DNA of 64,000 bases from CSP1-5 sp964558395 (GTDB lineage Bacteria > Methylomirabilota > Methylomirabilia > Methylomirabilales > CSP1-5). This document shows positions 50,723 through 56,983 of this stretch, piece by piece. The stretch covers positions 25,624 to 89,623 of the forward strand of contig CAZLDS010000002.1 of assembly GCA_964558395.1 (NCBI GenBank), in the 5' to 3' direction. The notes under the pieces are model-generated. The model searched no databases. It saw nothing but the letters and a program-made list of their open reading frames with translations, and was not told where the DNA came from. The position numbers and the translations under genes are program-made. Positions within the stretch are counted from its first letter, which is position 1. Every line of letters starts with the position of its first letter.

Positions 50723-51588
50723 GGCCAATGATCATCGTGCACGGTGGCGCGGGGCGAATTCCCGATGAGGACGTCGCAGAGCGCCGGGAGGCGTGTCGAG
50801 AGGCGACGCTGGTAGGGTGGGACTGTCTGCGTCAGGGTCGCGCAGCCTTGGACGCGGTGGAAGAGGCCGTCGCGTTTTTGGAAGATCATCCGCTGTTTAA
50901 CGCGGGACAGGGTTCTGTGCTGAACACGGTGGGGGATGTCGAGATGGACGCCTCGATTATGGAAGGGCAGGCGCTCCGTGCGGGAGCGGTGGGCGCGCTG
51001 CGCAACATCCCAAATCCCATCCGGCTCGCTCGGCGCGTCCTGGAGGAGGGCCGGCACGTTCTGCTGGTGGGCGAGGGGGCACTCCGGTTCGCGCGCGATG
51101 CGGGGATCGCGGCATGCGCGCCGGAGGAACTCATCACCGACCGGCAGCGTGCAAGATGGCATGCGCTGAAACACGAAGCGGGTTTCGGGACGGTCGGTGC
51201 GGTGGCAGTGGATGGAGCGGGGACTCTGGCAGCGGCCACCTCGACGGGGGGCGTATGGGGCAAACGGCCAGGCCGTGTGGGGGATAGTGCCCTGATCGGG
51301 TCGGGGACTTACGCCGACCGGCTGTTAGGCGCGGCCTCGGCGACGGGAAATGGCGAGGCGATTATTCGGGTGGTCTTGGCCAAGACCACCGTCGATCTCT
51401 TAATGCGGGACCACGATCCTGCGGACGCCGCGCGGAAAGCCATTCAACTCTTGGAGCGGCGGGGAGAGGGGGAAGGCGGCATCATCGTGGTGGATCGCAT
51501 AGGACGAATCGGTCACGCCACGAATGCACCCTCCATGCTGTGTGCCTTTATGAGTGAGGTCACTGAGGCCCCGACCCTGATCTCCTGA
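50719..51588 (+). CDS. Isoaspartyl peptidase / plant-type L-asparaginase
   Basis: A 289-residue Ntn-hydrolase precursor that self-cleaves into two subunits. MIIVHGGAGRIPDEDV and FNAGQGSVLNTVGDVEMDASIM are the alpha-subunit signatures, and the cleavage site GFGTVGAVAVDGAG carries the nucleophile Thr (near residue 157) just after Gly. GSGTYADRLLGAASATGNGEAI belongs to the substrate pocket. The start overlaps the AbrB-like stop by four bases (ATGA), so the two are co-translated. Confidence 0.95.
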   Translation: MRPMIIVHGGAGRIPDEDVAERREACREATLVGWDCLRQGRAALDAVEEAVAFLEDHPLFNAGQGSVLNTVGDVEMDASIMEGQALRAGAVGALRNIPNPIRLARRVLEEGRHVLLVGEGALRFARDAGIAACAPEELITDRQRARWHALKHEAGFGTVGAVAVDGAGTLAAATSTGGVWGKRPGRVGDSALIGSGTYADRLLGAASATGNGEAIIRVVLAKTTVDLLMRDHDPADAARKAIQLLERRGEGEGGIIVVDRIGRIGHATNAPSMLCAFMSEVTEAPTLIS

Positions 51589-51693
51589 AAGCAGCTTTAC
51601 GAGTGGGCGAGCATAGCATACTGTTGCAACTCCGCACCGGCGATCTTGCATCCGTCCGCAAGATTAGCGCATGATCGAATGCGGAATCCGTCC

Positions 51694-52005
51694 TCAGGGA
51701 CGTTCGATGAAGACATCCGAGCCTTCGACCTTCACGCGGTAACTGGTCACCGGCTCGGGAGCGGGCGGGCCGACGACCCCGCCGGTCTTGACGTCAAATT
51801 GGGCCCCGTGCCACGGACAGGTCACGATCTCTCCATCCAGGTCCCCGTCTGACAGAGGGCCACCCGCATGGGTGCAGGTGTCCCCGATGGCATAGAAGGT
51901 TCCGTTCATATTAAAAAGGGCGATCCGGTCTCCTTCCAGTTCGACCAGGATTCCCGTGCCGGCAGTAATGTCTTTGACCTCGGCTACTTTGACGAATTCG
52001 CCCAT
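51694..52005 (-). CDS. Rieske [2Fe-2S] ferredoxin
   Basis: A 103-residue Rieske protein with CTHAGGP (Cys44, His46) and CPWHGAQFD (Cys63, His66), the complete ligand set of biphenyl-dioxygenase-type Rieske ferredoxins. The frame is open far upstream opposite the SDR gene, but the ATG at 52005 has GGGAGGACCT and gives a normal length. Electron-carrier partners are not adjacent. Confidence 0.95.
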   Translation of the reverse strand: MGEFVKVAEVKDITAGTGILVELEGDRIALFNMNGTFYAIGDTCTHAGGPLSDGDLDGEIVTCPWHGAQFDVKTGGVVGPPAPEPVTSYRVKVEGSDVFIERP

Positions 52006-52096
52006 AGGTCCTCCCGTGCGGTGTTGCGACGGTTTTTGAAACCAGGATGCGGGTGGAACGATATCAGAGAAATCGCGGTCTTGACAAGGGGGTCGT

Positions 52097-52816
52097 ATGA
52101 AACTTGATGGGAAGGTGGCCCTGGTGACTGGAGGGAGTCGGGGCATCGGCAAGGCGGTCGCGGCGGCGTACGCGAAGGAGGGGGCCGACGTCATCGTGAC
52201 GGCCAGAGACCTCACGCGCCTCGAAGCGGCAGTCGCGGAGATCCGGAATGCGGGAGGCCGTGTGGTGCCGCTCCGGGCCGATGTGGCCCATCGGAAGCAG
52301 GTGCAAGGCCTGGCGCGCGAGATCAAGACGCGATTCGGACAGTTACATGTTCTGGTCAATAATGCGTCGCTCCTCGGTCCACGCGTGCCGATTGTGGAAT
52401 ACCCCGAAAACGACTGGGAAAGGGTGATCGCCGCCAATCTGCATGGGCCGTTCTTCGTCATCAAAGCCTGCCTGCCGTTGATGGCGGCTGCCGGCGGGGG
52501 CTCGATTATCAATGTGAGTTCCGGCGTGGGCCGTATCGGAAAAGCGCGGTGGGGGGCCTACGCCGCCTCGAAGTTTGGTCTGGAGGGGTTGACCCAGCTT
52601 TTGGCGGCTGAACTTGCTCCTCTACAGATTCGGGTGAATGCCGTCAATCCCGGCGGGACGCGCACCACGATGCGGGCTGACGCGTATCCGGAGGAGGATC
52701 CGCTGACCCTGCCGCCCCCTGGACAGATCACCCCGGTCTTTGTCTATCTCGCCTCTGACGAATCCCAGAGCGTCACGGGCCAATCCCTCGAGGCCCGCGA
52801 TTTCCTCAGTCGTTAG
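52097..52816 (+). CDS. Short-chain dehydrogenase/reductase
   Basis: A 239-residue classical SDR: TGGSRGIGKAVA cofactor motif, NNAS, and the catalytic YAASK with Ser upstream (VSSGVG). C-terminal residues QITPVFVYLASDESQSVTGQ form the usual SDR end. Residues from QITP onward recur in the remnant at 53776. The AAGGGGGTCGT site precedes the ATG. Substrate unknown. Confidence 0.95.
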   Translation: MKLDGKVALVTGGSRGIGKAVAAAYAKEGADVIVTARDLTRLEAAVAEIRNAGGRVVPLRADVAHRKQVQGLAREIKTRFGQLHVLVNNASLLGPRVPIVEYPENDWERVIAANLHGPFFVIKACLPLMAAAGGGSIINVSSGVGRIGKARWGAYAASKFGLEGLTQLLAAELAPLQIRVNAVNPGGTRTTMRADAYPEEDPLTLPPPGQITPVFVYLASDESQSVTGQSLEARDFLSR

Positions 52817-52920
52817 TCTCGCTCTTGCTGGCCTCGTCGCGTTCGAGATGCAGGCGCATAACAGTATGGGCTCTGAATGCAAATCCTTGACAAGTGTTTC
52901 AATTGACCGGAGGAATCGGG

Positions 52921-52949
52921 TTGCTACCATACGATGCCAATCATATATT
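52921..52949 (+). promoter_or_regulatory. Promoter in the SDR-rhodanese spacer
   Basis: -35 TTGCTA (52921-52926), 17-base spacer, -10 TATATT (52944-52949); start near 52956. The 52817-52920 part of the spacer holds nothing recognisable. Confidence 0.55.
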
Positions 52950-52955
52950 GTTGTC

Positions 52956-53124
52956 ATGCCGATGATGTGACTCGGGAGTCAGGAACGGGAAGGTTTCAGC
53001 AGAGCCTCTTTAGTACGATGGGCCCCGGTCGAGCATAGTTGTTCGAGAGGTTCTGGCAGTAGGGAGATCGCATCGCACATCCTTACGCCCTCGCGGGCAC
53101 GGTACGGCCGGGAGGGCGTTTTTT
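52956..53124 (+). ncRNA. Candidate short transcript (sRNA or leader) of about 170 bases
   Basis: Bounded by a promoter-like pair and a rho-independent terminator, with no ORF of note inside. A seven-base stem TCGAGCA / TGTTCGA (near 53030-53050) and a short GACTC / GAGTC hairpin can form. It matches no RNA family I know. The rhodanese gene starts eight bases after the terminator, so this could instead be an attenuating leader. Confidence 0.3.
53085..53124 (+). terminator. Rho-independent terminator before the rhodanese gene
   Basis: ACGCCCTC (53085-53092) pairs with GAGGGCGT (53112-53119), with further pairing inside, followed by a run of six T. Confidence 0.75.
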
Positions 53125-53132
53125 ACGCGAAG

Positions 53133-53666
53133 GTGACGGCATTGGAAACCATTGGGGGAACAAACAAAGATCGTTGGGTGAGGGTATTCACCGCGGTTTC
53201 TCTCTTCGTCATTATCGTGATTGTTGGTACCAGCTGCACTTCGCCCCCATATTTTCAGGGGCAAACCCAGCAGAGCGAGATCCCCGTTCAAGTCAGGTTC
53301 CTTGCGGCAGGCGAACTGAAGGACTGGATCGACGGAGGGAAGGTCTTTCTCTTGGTGGATACCCGTCGGCCGGAAGAGTATGCCCGCGACCACATTCCCA
53401 CGGCCGTGAACGTACCGTTTGCGCCGCTGGCGGTGGCACGGATGGAGTTGGAAGAGGCCGGGTGGGACGACCCCGTCGTCTTCTACTGTAATGACCCTCC
53501 GACGTGCAAGGCTCATCCCTGCACCACCGTGATCGCGCGGATGCTTATAAGCGGCGCACGCCAGGTGTACTTGTTCAAAGATGGTATGAAGGCCTGGCGG
53601 GCCCTGGGGTATCCTGTGATAAGTCCTTCAGACGATCCGTCTCGGCACGGCGCGAGTCGAGCATGA
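53133..53666 (+). CDS. Rhodanese-domain protein, probable lipoprotein
   Basis: A 177-residue protein with an N-terminal membrane segment ending in the lipobox-like VIVGTSC (Cys near residue 35), then a rhodanese domain (LVDTRRPEEYARDHIPTAVNVPFA, VVFYCNDPPTCKAHPC). The active-site loop does not follow CxxGxR; instead three cysteines lie in CNDPPTCKAHPC, so its sulfur chemistry may differ. The GTG start at 53133 has only a weak ribosome site and lies right after a terminator, which makes expression from read-through or a later start possible. Confidence 0.8.
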   Translation: MTALETIGGTNKDRWVRVFTAVSLFVIIVIVGTSCTSPPYFQGQTQQSEIPVQVRFLAAGELKDWIDGGKVFLLVDTRRPEEYARDHIPTAVNVPFAPLAVARMELEEAGWDDPVVFYCNDPPTCKAHPCTTVIARMLISGARQVYLFKDGMKAWRALGYPVISPSDDPSRHGASRA

Positions 53667-53671
53667 AGAGA

Positions 53672-53759
53672 GTACGGCCAGGGAAAAGCATGATGCCCGG
53701 GACCTGAGCCCCGGGTATCCGTGCGGGTGTCTGATTTTCGTCGCATTGAGTTTGACGAA
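53672..53759 (+). repeat. REP-like hairpin element, copy 1
   Basis: Core hairpin GATGCCCGGG / CCCGGGTATC (one G-U pair), followed by the shared end CGCATTGAGTTTGACGAA. Related to copy 2 at 54915-55003 with compensatory changes in the stem. Confidence 0.7.
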
Positions 53760-53775
53760 TCCCGCGACCCCCGAG

Positions 53776-53868
53776 CAGATTACTCCGGTCCTTGTCTACC
53801 TCGCCTCCGACGAATCCCGCCATGTCACCGGCCAATCCCTCGAGGCCCCCGATTTTCTCAGTCGCTAG
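53776..53868 (+). pseudogene. Remnant of an SDR gene 3' end
   Basis: Thirty codons plus stop, in an open frame, match the last 30 codons of the SDR gene at 52097 with 26 of 30 residues identical (QITPVLVYLASDES then VTGQSLEAPDFLSR), although many third positions differ. No start or cofactor domain is present. It is directly downstream of the REP-like element. Confidence 0.8.
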
Positions 53869-53919
53869 CCCCCGTGACGCCGCCTCCTCAATCGACAGAT
53901 TTGAGATCTTACCGCTGAC

Positions 53920-54990
53920 TCATCTGGACGAGGGGGAGGATGGGTGCTGACGTGTGAAGATGAGGAGAAGCGTCGGTTCCTTCTCGGCGTTTCCGAAAAA
54001 CATCTGGTTCCAGGTGGCGTTGTTATCATTGATGAGGTACAGCCGTCCGGTGATCGGATCGAAGTGAATTCCCTCATGGTTGGGTCCACCTTCTTGCTGA
54101 AAGGACGGGGGAAGGTCCGTCCGGTCCTTCGCGGCTTCCCTCGCTTGGCCCAGGTCGAGTAGACAAGCGTCGGGAGTCGCCTCGCCCGCGCGCATTTCGC
54201 GGATCGTGCTACCGCGCGATGGCCACGAGGTATTCAGGAGGAGAAGCCGCGCCCCGTTTGGATCGAGCAGGGTCAGTCCGGGTGTCCGGCCGTTCAGGAC
54301 CGCGGAGGTGAGGAGCGAGCACTGACGCCCGGGGAAGCGGCAGCGGTAGAGCCTCCTCGACGGCCAACCCTTCCCCTCTTCCAGCGCGAGAATCCCTCCC
54401 GGAAAGGCGCTTAACCCCTCGAGGCCGTCGTTCTTGCTGTGGTTTCGCCCGGGAATGCAGAGGACCTCTTGAGCGGTGGCTCTCGGGCTAGGGCCTTCCG
54501 GATCATCTACCCGTGTGATGAGCGCCGCCCGGTATTTTTCCGAGAGCAGGAAGAAGGGGCCCCCGGCCAACGCTGCGATCCCTTCAAGGTCCAGACGACC
54601 TCTCCCATGGCCCCCGCATCGCTTCAGGGCCTCCCGGAGCGATGGCGGAACCTCGAGAGGGACTTCTTGCGCAATCACCACTTCCTCCTGACGTGTCGGC
54701 TCCAGGCGAAAAATGGCGGCGTCGCTCTTATCCGTGACGGACCAGAGCGTTCCCCCCAGGCCGGTAAGCCCCGAGGCCTCTCGGAGATAGCCGCCCTGGG
54801 GGATACGGACCTCTCGGACCCTTTCCAGTCGGAAATCCCGTTCGCAGGAATGCTCTTCCCACGAAGTGGCGGTTCCGAAAAGGCCCAGAGAGAAGAGAAG
54901 GACAATACATCGAGCGGTGGGACCGGAAAAGCGTGATGCCCAGGACCGTGATCCTGGGCATCCATCTGGCGGTTGTGCGGTTCCGCGCAT
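53920..54990 (-). CDS. Exported esterase-like/phytase-family-type beta-propeller protein
   Basis: A 356-residue protein with a hydrophobic signal segment (residues about 28-43, CIVLLFSLGLFGTATS) and repeated beta-propeller motifs (LEGIAALAGGPFFLLSEKY, DGLEGLSAFPGGILALEEG, NHEGIHFDPITGRLYLINDN). This matches the esterase-like activity of phytase family by pattern. The first 27 residues are encoded by a REP-like repeat, and no later ATG or GTG precedes the signal, so the true start is uncertain. The ATG follows the YtxH stop directly. Confidence 0.7.
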   Translation of the reverse strand: MRGTAQPPDGCPGSRSWASRFSGPTARCIVLLFSLGLFGTATSWEEHSCERDFRLERVREVRIPQGGYLREASGLTGLGGTLWSVTDKSDAAIFRLEPTRQEEVVIAQEVPLEVPPSLREALKRCGGHGRGRLDLEGIAALAGGPFFLLSEKYRAALITRVDDPEGPSPRATAQEVLCIPGRNHSKNDGLEGLSAFPGGILALEEGKGWPSRRLYRCRFPGRQCSLLTSAVLNGRTPGLTLLDPNGARLLLLNTSWPSRGSTIREMRAGEATPDACLLDLGQAREAAKDRTDLPPSFQQEGGPNHEGIHFDPITGRLYLINDNNATWNQMFFGNAEKEPTLLLIFTRQHPSSPSSR

Positions 54991-55003
54991 TCAGTTCGAC
55001 GAA
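54915..55003. repeat. REP-like hairpin element, copy 2
   Basis: Core GATGCCCAGGA-CCGTGA-TCCTGGGCATC, a perfect eleven-base-pair hairpin, ending TTCAGTTCGACGAA. It covers the end of ytxH and the start of the next gene. Stem bases differ from copy 1 on both arms so that pairing is kept. Confidence 0.75.
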
Positions 55004-55284
55004 GTGAGCCTTGTCCGCTCGCGCTGGAAGGCATCCTTGCCGGCTTCATATGCAGAGATGACGGCCTCTCGTCCCTGCTCGAGTGCCTCATCAACCCGCT
55101 CTCGAACGTCCTCGGCGACGTCCGTAGCCCGCTCCTGAAGGTCTTCCGTCATCCGGCGGATCCGCACGCGGGTCCGCCTTCCTGATTCGGGAGCGTAGAG
55201 AAGAGCGGCCAGGGCCCCCAGGGCCCCTCCGAGCATAAATGCGAGTGCCAATGCCGACCCGCCGAATCCACGGTCTTCACTCAT
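54991..55284 (-). CDS. YtxH-family protein
   Basis: A 97-residue protein with an N-terminal membrane segment (residues about 8-30, ALALAFMLGGALGALAALLYAPESG) ending in the YtxH signature APESGRRTR, followed by an amphipathic coiled helix rich in Glu and Arg (DLQERATDVAEDVRERVDEALEQ). YtxH proteins are stress-associated membrane proteins of unknown role. GGAGGTGATTTCCG precedes the ATG. It is co-directional with the DUF948 gene six bases upstream. Confidence 0.9.
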   Translation of the reverse strand: MSEDRGFGGSALALAFMLGGALGALAALLYAPESGRRTRVRIRRMTEDLQERATDVAEDVRERVDEALEQGREAVISAYEAGKDAFQRERTRLTSSN

Positions 55285-55290
55285 CGGAAA

Positions 55291-55704
55291 TCACCTCCTC
55301 TTCTTTTTCAAAAAGAATCGCCGCAACAGATACCAGCTTCCCGTCTTGAGTCCCACGACCAGCGCCCCGAAGGAGAGCAGACTGGGATGCAGGGTGGTCT
55401 GAATGATGTCGCTGGTCTTTCGGATCGTCTTGCCAAAGCCCTCCAGGGCCTCGGCGGTATCGCTGACCTTGTCCATATTTTGTTGAATCCCGGCCGAGAT
55501 CTGGTTGACATTTTGCAGCATCGCCCGCATCTCGCCGACGGAGCTCCGCATATCCCCCTCGGTCGCCTGGAGCAAGGAGTCCACCCGCCGCAGTATCTCT
55601 CGGACCTCACGGGCCAGAGGGAACAGCGTGAGTACGGTGACCGCGATGGTGATGGCGATGAAACCGATCGCGATAACGACGATAATGGCATGGAGTTCGG
55701 TCAT
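55291..55704 (-). CDS. DUF948-like membrane protein
   Basis: A 137-residue protein with an N-terminal membrane segment (residues about 5-28), a long helical, methyl-accepting-like stretch (REVREILRRVDSLLQATEGDM to QNMDKVSDTAEALE), and a second hydrophobic segment near 105-125. This matches DUF948. It is commonly paired with YtxH proteins, as here. Its ATG overlaps the CoA-transferase stop (ATGA). Confidence 0.85.
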   Translation of the reverse strand: MTELHAIIVVIAIGFIAITIAVTVLTLFPLAREVREILRRVDSLLQATEGDMRSSVGEMRAMLQNVNQISAGIQQNMDKVSDTAEALEGFGKTIRKTSDIIQTTLHPSLLSFGALVVGLKTGSWYLLRRFFLKKKRR

Positions 55705-56885
55705 ACAATGACCCCCTGGTGTGTTAACAACTCGATCGTCTCTCCCGTCAGATCCAGCCAGGTCTTCAGGATGTCGACCGTGTGCTCGCCGAGTCGGGGT
55801 GCGGGCCGGTCAACGCGCCCTGGAGTCTTCGAAAGGAGGATCGGAGACCCTGCGATACGGACCGGACCGATATTCGGATGGTGAATGGCAGTGATCATCT
55901 CTCGCGCCTGCACCTGGGGGTGTGACACCACCTCCTCGATCGTGTTGATGGGACCACAAGGAACTCCCGCCTTCTCCATGATGTCAATCCACTCCTGTAC
56001 TCTTTTGGTGGGGGTCACCTCGGCGATGATCGGTTGCAGCGCCGCGTGGTTTTCCGCACGAAGGGCGTTGGTGGCAAAGCGGGGGTCGTCCAACAGCTCA
56101 TCGCGACCGATGCCCCGACAAAATCGCTCCCAGTGGGGGGTTCCCACCGCAAAGATAACATACCCGTCCTTGGCTTCAAAAGCCTCGAACGGGGCGATCG
56201 AGGGGTGCCGAGCGCCCAGGGGTCCCGGGATCTCGCCGGTCGTCGTGTAGCGGACGACGGCATTTTCTAAAAGGGCGACCTGGCAGTCGAGCATCCCGAT
56301 GTCCACCATCTGTCCCTCGCCGGTCCGCTGTCGAGCGTGTAAGGCGGTCAGGATCCCGATGACCGCAAAGAGCCCGCCTGCCAGATCCCCGATGGCGGGA
56401 CCGGTCTTTAGAGGCCTCCCCTCCGGCTCGCCGGTGATCGACATGATCCCCCCCATCCCCTGGATGACCATGTCATAGGCCCCCCGCGTCCGGTAGGGGC
56501 CGGTCTGCCCAAAGCCAGAGCAAGCGGCATAGATCAATCTCGGGTTCCGCTTCGCCAGCGCCTCGTAACCGAGGCCTAGGCGATCCATGGTGCCGGGCCG
56601 GAAATTTTCGACCACGATGTCGGCCCGAGTGATCAGCTCGGTGACGAGATCGCGCCCTCCGGGATCCTTGATGTTGAGTGCCACACTCTTCTTGCCGCGA
56701 TTGATGCTGATGAAGTAGGCACTGATTCCGTCCACGAAGGGGCCCACGCCCCGGGCCTCGTCGCCTGAGGTGGGCTCTTCGATCTTGACCACCTCTGCGC
56801 CGAGGTCCGCGAGAATCATGGTACAGTACGGTCCCGCCAGGATTCGGGAGAAATCGATGACCTTGATACCGTCCAGAGGCCGCAT
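55701..56885 (-). CDS. Class III CoA transferase (CaiB/BaiF family)
   Basis: A 394-residue acyl-CoA transferase. MRPLDGIKVIDFSRILAGPY at the start, KIEEPTSGDEARGVGPF, and ENFRPGTMDRLGLGYEAL followed by the catalytic-Asp region YDMVIQGMGGIMSITG (Asp near residue 170) are all family features. It would move CoA between organic acids such as oxalate, carnitine-type or aromatic acids; the partner acid is unknown. No acyl-CoA dehydrogenase or transporter lies next to it. Confidence 0.95.
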   Translation of the reverse strand: MRPLDGIKVIDFSRILAGPYCTMILADLGAEVVKIEEPTSGDEARGVGPFVDGISAYFISINRGKKSVALNIKDPGGRDLVTELITRADIVVENFRPGTMDRLGLGYEALAKRNPRLIYAACSGFGQTGPYRTRGAYDMVIQGMGGIMSITGEPEGRPLKTGPAIGDLAGGLFAVIGILTALHARQRTGEGQMVDIGMLDCQVALLENAVVRYTTTGEIPGPLGARHPSIAPFEAFEAKDGYVIFAVGTPHWERFCRGIGRDELLDDPRFATNALRAENHAALQPIIAEVTPTKRVQEWIDIMEKAGVPCGPINTIEEVVSHPQVQAREMITAIHHPNIGPVRIAGSPILLSKTPGRVDRPAPRLGEHTVDILKTWLDLTGETIELLTHQGVIV

Positions 56886-56895
56886 GAAATACCCT

Positions 56896-56983
56896 ATTCA
56901 TGGTTCAGGGTGTATGGTTCATGGCTCATGGAAGATAAAGATTGTACGACCCTGAACTCTGCACCCTCAACCCTCAACTATCC
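56896..56983. repeat. Inverted heptamer arrays between CaiB-type gene and clpB
   Basis: Left array ATTCATG, GTTCAGG, GTGTATG, GTTCATG, GCTCATG (56896-56930); right array ACCCTGA, ACTCTGC, ACCCTCA, ACCCTCA, ACTATCC (56949-56983), roughly complementary to the left. The clpB stop codon (56978-56980) lies inside the last unit. Confidence 0.85.

Noticed and set aside
52006..52512. N-terminal extension of the Rieske protein
   Set aside because: It is antisense to the SDR gene and lies upstream of a strong ribosome site and a normal start at 52005.
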